DNA of 16,484 nucleotides from CAYRFU01 sp964423525 (GTDB lineage Bacteria > Vulcanimicrobiota > Xenobia > Xenobiales > JADMJV01). The notes under the pieces were generated by a model. It saw only the letters and a program-made list of their open reading frames with translations. It had not been told where the DNA came from and ran no database searches. The DNA lies in NCBI GenBank assembly GCA_964423525.1, contig CAYRFU010000159.1, positions 1 through 16,484 on the forward strand, read 5' to 3'. The translations under genes and the position numbers were made by a program. Within the stretch, counting starts at the first letter, position 1; the number at the start of each line of letters is the position of its first letter. Of this stretch, positions 14,241-16,484 are shown one piece after another.

Positions 14241-15821
14241 ATGGCTCGAGTTCTCGTTAGCGATCCCCTGGCCGAAGAGGCCCTGGAATCTTTGCGAAAG
14301 TCGGTCGAAGTGGTGGTCAAGACAGGGCTTTCGCCAGAAGAGCTCAAGGCTACCATCGGAGAATTCGAGGCTCTCATCGTGCGCAGCCAGACCCAGGTCA
14401 CAGCCGAGGTGATCGAGGCCGGCAAGAAACTCCAAGTGATCGGACGAGCCGGAGTTGGAGTTGACAACATCGATGTCAAGGCCGCCACTCAGCGGGGCAT
14501 CACGGTCATCAACTCGCCTCAAGGCAACACCATTTCGGCCGCCGAACACACCCTGGCCCTGCTCCTTTCCGTGGCCCGCCGACTCCCCTGGGCCCACGCT
14601 TCAATGGAGCGAGGGGAATGGAACCGGAAGGCCTTCACCGGCAACGAGCTCTACAACAAAACCCTGGGGGTGGTCGGATTTGGCCGGATCGGTCGCGAGG
14701 TCGCTTCGCGAGCAGCCTCCTTCAAAATGAAGGTCTTGGCTCACGACCCCTTCGTCTCCGACGAGCTGATCAAAAGCACCGGGGCCATCTCTTGCGAACT
14801 CGATGACCTGTTGGCCGAAGCCGACTTTGTCACCATCCATGTTCCCAAGGTGGCCGAAACCGAGAACCTCTTCGACCAGCACCGTCTAGCCAAAATGAAA
14901 AAGGGAGCCTTCTTGGTCAACTGCGCCCGAGGTGGAATCGTGGACGAGGCCGCCCTGGCCGAGGCAGTCACGACCAAAGCTTTGACTGGAGCCGCCCTGG
15001 ACGTGTTCGAAACAGAACCGCCAGCGGCCGACACCCCGATTCGTGGCGTCGAGCGTCTGGTCACGACCCCCCACCTAGCCGCCTCGACTGAAGAGGCCCA
15101 ATTGCGAGTGGCCACCGATGTCGCCGAGCAGATCGTCGACGTCCTACAAGGTGAACCAGCCCGGTCGGCTGTCAACGTCAGCTACATTCCGCCTAAGACC
15201 CTCTCATTTTTGACCCCCTTCCTGGGTTTGACCGAGAAGATGGGTCGGTTCCTAGCTTGTATCACCGAAGGGAAGATTCGCCGTATTCGAGTGACCTATC
15301 GAGGTCAACTAGCCGATTCAGAGGTCAGCTTCTTGACCAAAGGGGCGATCAAAGGTGTGCTCGCCCACGGCACTCCCGAAATCGTCAACTTCGTTAACGC
15401 CAAACTGGTCGCTGAGGAGCGGGGTGTTGAGGTGGTCGAGTCTCGGGGGGGGACCAGTTCGACTTACGCCAACCTGGTCGAAATGACCCTGGAAACCGAC
15501 AAAATCACTCGTTCCTGTCTGGGCACGATGTTCGAAGATGACCAGCCTCGAGTCGTTTCTCTGGATGGCTACCGGCTCTCAGTCGTATTGGGAGGCCACA
15601 AGCTGATCAGCTGGCAGGAAGACCAACCCGGCGTCATTGGTCAGGTGGGCACCATCCTGGGACGAGAGGACATTAACGTGGCCGAGATGCAAGTTGGACG
15701 GGCTGGCCCTCGGACCAACGCCATCATGGTGATGTCCGTTGACGAGAAGCCCTCCGTCGGCATCCTCGACGAAGTCAAAGCTCTCCCTGGCATCGAAAAC
15801 GCAAAACTAGTAACTCTTTAG
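14241..15821 (+). CDS. serA: D-3-phosphoglycerate dehydrogenase, long form
   Basis: 526 residues from the chosen start, the usual size of the long PGDH form. It oxidises 3-phosphoglycerate to 3-phosphohydroxypyruvate with NAD, the first step of serine synthesis. Seen: GVGVDNIDV, the NAD loop GFGRIG (146-151), catalytic Arg230 in NCARGGIVDE, Glu259 in FETEP and His278 in TPHLAAST. They are followed by the intervening allosteric substrate-binding region and a C-terminal ACT domain (about 453-526, LISWQEDQPGVIGQVG), which often binds serine for feedback control. An earlier in-frame ATG at 14181 would add 20 low-complexity residues, but AAGGA at 14231-14235 and family alignment favour 14241 (MARVLVSDPLAEEALESL). 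It is divergent from tRNA-Ser; no promoter of its own is obvious. Confidence 0.97.
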   Translation: MARVLVSDPLAEEALESLRKSVEVVVKTGLSPEELKATIGEFEALIVRSQTQVTAEVIEAGKKLQVIGRAGVGVDNIDVKAATQRGITVINSPQGNTISAAEHTLALLLSVARRLPWAHASMERGEWNRKAFTGNELYNKTLGVVGFGRIGREVASRAASFKMKVLAHDPFVSDELIKSTGAISCELDDLLAEADFVTIHVPKVAETENLFDQHRLAKMKKGAFLVNCARGGIVDEAALAEAVTTKALTGAALDVFETEPPAADTPIRGVERLVTTPHLAASTEEAQLRVATDVAEQIVDVLQGEPARSAVNVSYIPPKTLSFLTPFLGLTEKMGRFLACITEGKIRRIRVTYRGQLADSEVSFLTKGAIKGVLAHGTPEIVNFVNAKLVAEERGVEVVESRGGTSSTYANLVEMTLETDKITRSCLGTMFEDDQPRVVSLDGYRLSVVLGGHKLISWQEDQPGVIGQVGTILGREDINVAEMQVGRAGPRTNAIMVMSVDEKPSVGILDEVKALPGIENAKLVTL

Positions 15822-15864
15822 AGGACTTTAAGCCCCTAGAGTAGTAAGTTCCAGACTTGAGATT

Positions 15865-15882
15865 GCGAGGTGAATGCCTCGC
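15865..15882 (+). other. Small hairpin in the leader of the 15900 gene
   Basis: GCGAGG, a 6-nt TGAATG loop, then CCTCGC: a perfect 6-bp stem ending 7 nt before the GGAGG at 15890-15894. No T-run follows, so it is not a terminator for serA. It may tune translation or mRNA stability of the downstream gene. Confidence 0.4.
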
Positions 15883-15899
15883 GACCGTTGGAGGAATTG

Positions 15900-16433
15900 A
15901 TGGCAAAGAAAAAGTCCCCCTCGATGAACTTCGAGCGCGTAGGCGAAGAGATCGACATTCTGCTCACCGAAATCTATGGCCGCTACGTAGCCAAGGGCTC
16001 GCCGACCAAATTGGGAGGCCTTCGCTTTCTGGATGTCGCCAGCGCCAAGACATTCGCATTCGAAAAAACCCAAGCGCAGGAGGAGGGTGGCAACCTGCTG
16101 ACCATCTCGGCCCCGGTGACCGGCACTCAAGAAGAGGTCGAGGGAAAACTGAAGTCCGGGCCACGCAACGAACTTCTGGCCAACGTAGTAGTGCGAGCCA
16201 GCTCCGACAAGGGCAAAAAGGGTAAAATGTTCGTCGAGCCTTCCTACAGTCTCGCCACCGATGAATGGCTCACCGAAGAGTCCATCGCCAAAGTGGCCGA
16301 AGAAAATAGGGTCAACGGCAACGAGGCAGTGCGGATCATTCTCAAAAGAGAAGTGCTTCCGATCGCCTCTGACGTGATGCAGCACTTCGTGGAGATCGTT
16401 CGCGAGATGTCCGAAGAGGAAGCTCTCGTCTAG
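15900..16433 (+). CDS. Conserved-looking protein of unknown function
   Basis: 177 residues from ATG 15900, which has GGAGG at 15890-15894 (5-nt spacing); an in-frame ATG at 15870 lacks such a site and lies in the hairpin. The protein is highly charged and soluble, with no signal peptide or membrane segment. The N-terminus is Lys-rich (MAKKKSPSMNFERVGEEIDI), the middle (about 65-120) looks beta-rich, and the C-terminus (about 120-177) is helical and acidic, ending REMSEEEALV. I recognise no family or catalytic motif. It lies 78 bp after serA on the same strand and could be cotranscribed. The codon pattern and ribosome binding site make it a confident gene, but its role is unknown. Confidence 0.85.
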   Translation: MAKKKSPSMNFERVGEEIDILLTEIYGRYVAKGSPTKLGGLRFLDVASAKTFAFEKTQAQEEGGNLLTISAPVTGTQEEVEGKLKSGPRNELLANVVVRASSDKGKKGKMFVEPSYSLATDEWLTEESIAKVAEENRVNGNEAVRIILKREVLPIASDVMQHFVEIVREMSEEEALV

Positions 16434-16484
16434 GGGCGTGTTGACAATCAGCGACGACCGTCACTGCTTTCTTTCCTTTGGTTG

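Noticed and set aside
16441..16446. TTGACA at the right end as a -35 element
   Set aside because: No acceptable -10 at 16-18 bp downstream before the window ends.

Overview
The window reads as a moderately GC-rich (roughly 60%) bacterial chromosome segment from a metagenome-type assembly. Two runs of exactly ten Ns (8809-8818 and 13582-13591) are scaffold placeholders, and each falls inside a gene. GTG and TTG starts, start/stop overlaps and short intergenic spaces are common. No phage, insertion sequence, CRISPR or plasmid function was seen. The lineage cannot be fixed from this sequence. Protein-kinase/FGE-domain fusions, TPR and transglutaminase-like secreted proteins suggest a complex, deep-branching Gram-negative-type phylum, but this is only an impression.

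Layout. 1-86: probable 3' end of an upstream gene. 153-1358 (+): TerB-like protein with a charged C-terminal tail. 1369-2103 (-): exported TPR protein. 2104-2376: apparently non-coding, with two hairpins. 2377-2619 (+): coding-looking reading frame without a clear start. 2623-4500 (-): large protein combining a catalytically dead-looking clostripain-like (C11) domain, a YidD domain and glycine-zipper segments. 4611-4991 (-) and 5049-5831 (+): a hotdog thioesterase and a MobA-like nucleotidyltransferase, divergent around a perfect 10-bp inverted repeat placed symmetrically 7 nt from each start codon. The nucleotidyltransferase overlaps a metallophosphoesterase (5818-6651), which runs 149 bp into a convergent membrane protein with an HEFQH motif (6503-7183). 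That membrane protein is preceded by a consensus-like promoter and a 17-codon leader ORF whose stop overlaps its start.

7298-11046 (-) is a tightly packed operon transcribed trpC, then a secreted transglutaminase-like protein (broken by the first N gap), then an SRAP/HMCES-family DNA-protein crosslink protein. trpC is divergent from 11133-13049 (+), a transmembrane protein with a cytoplasmic pseudokinase and an outside FGE/sulfatase-modifying-factor-type domain. It ends 19 bp inside a convergent FAD-dependent oxidoreductase gene (13031-13949, -) that holds the second N gap. Next come a rho-independent terminator, tRNA-Ser(GCU) with its promoter (-), and divergently serA (phosphoglycerate dehydrogenase, +) followed by an unrecognised 177-residue protein.

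The recognisable metabolism is tryptophan synthesis (trpC), serine synthesis (serA) and DNA-crosslink protection (SRAP). The most unusual material is a set of three proteins in which an enzyme fold is kept but its catalytic residues are lost: the C11-like domain fused to YidD, the kinase domain fused to FGE, and the transglutaminase-like domain.
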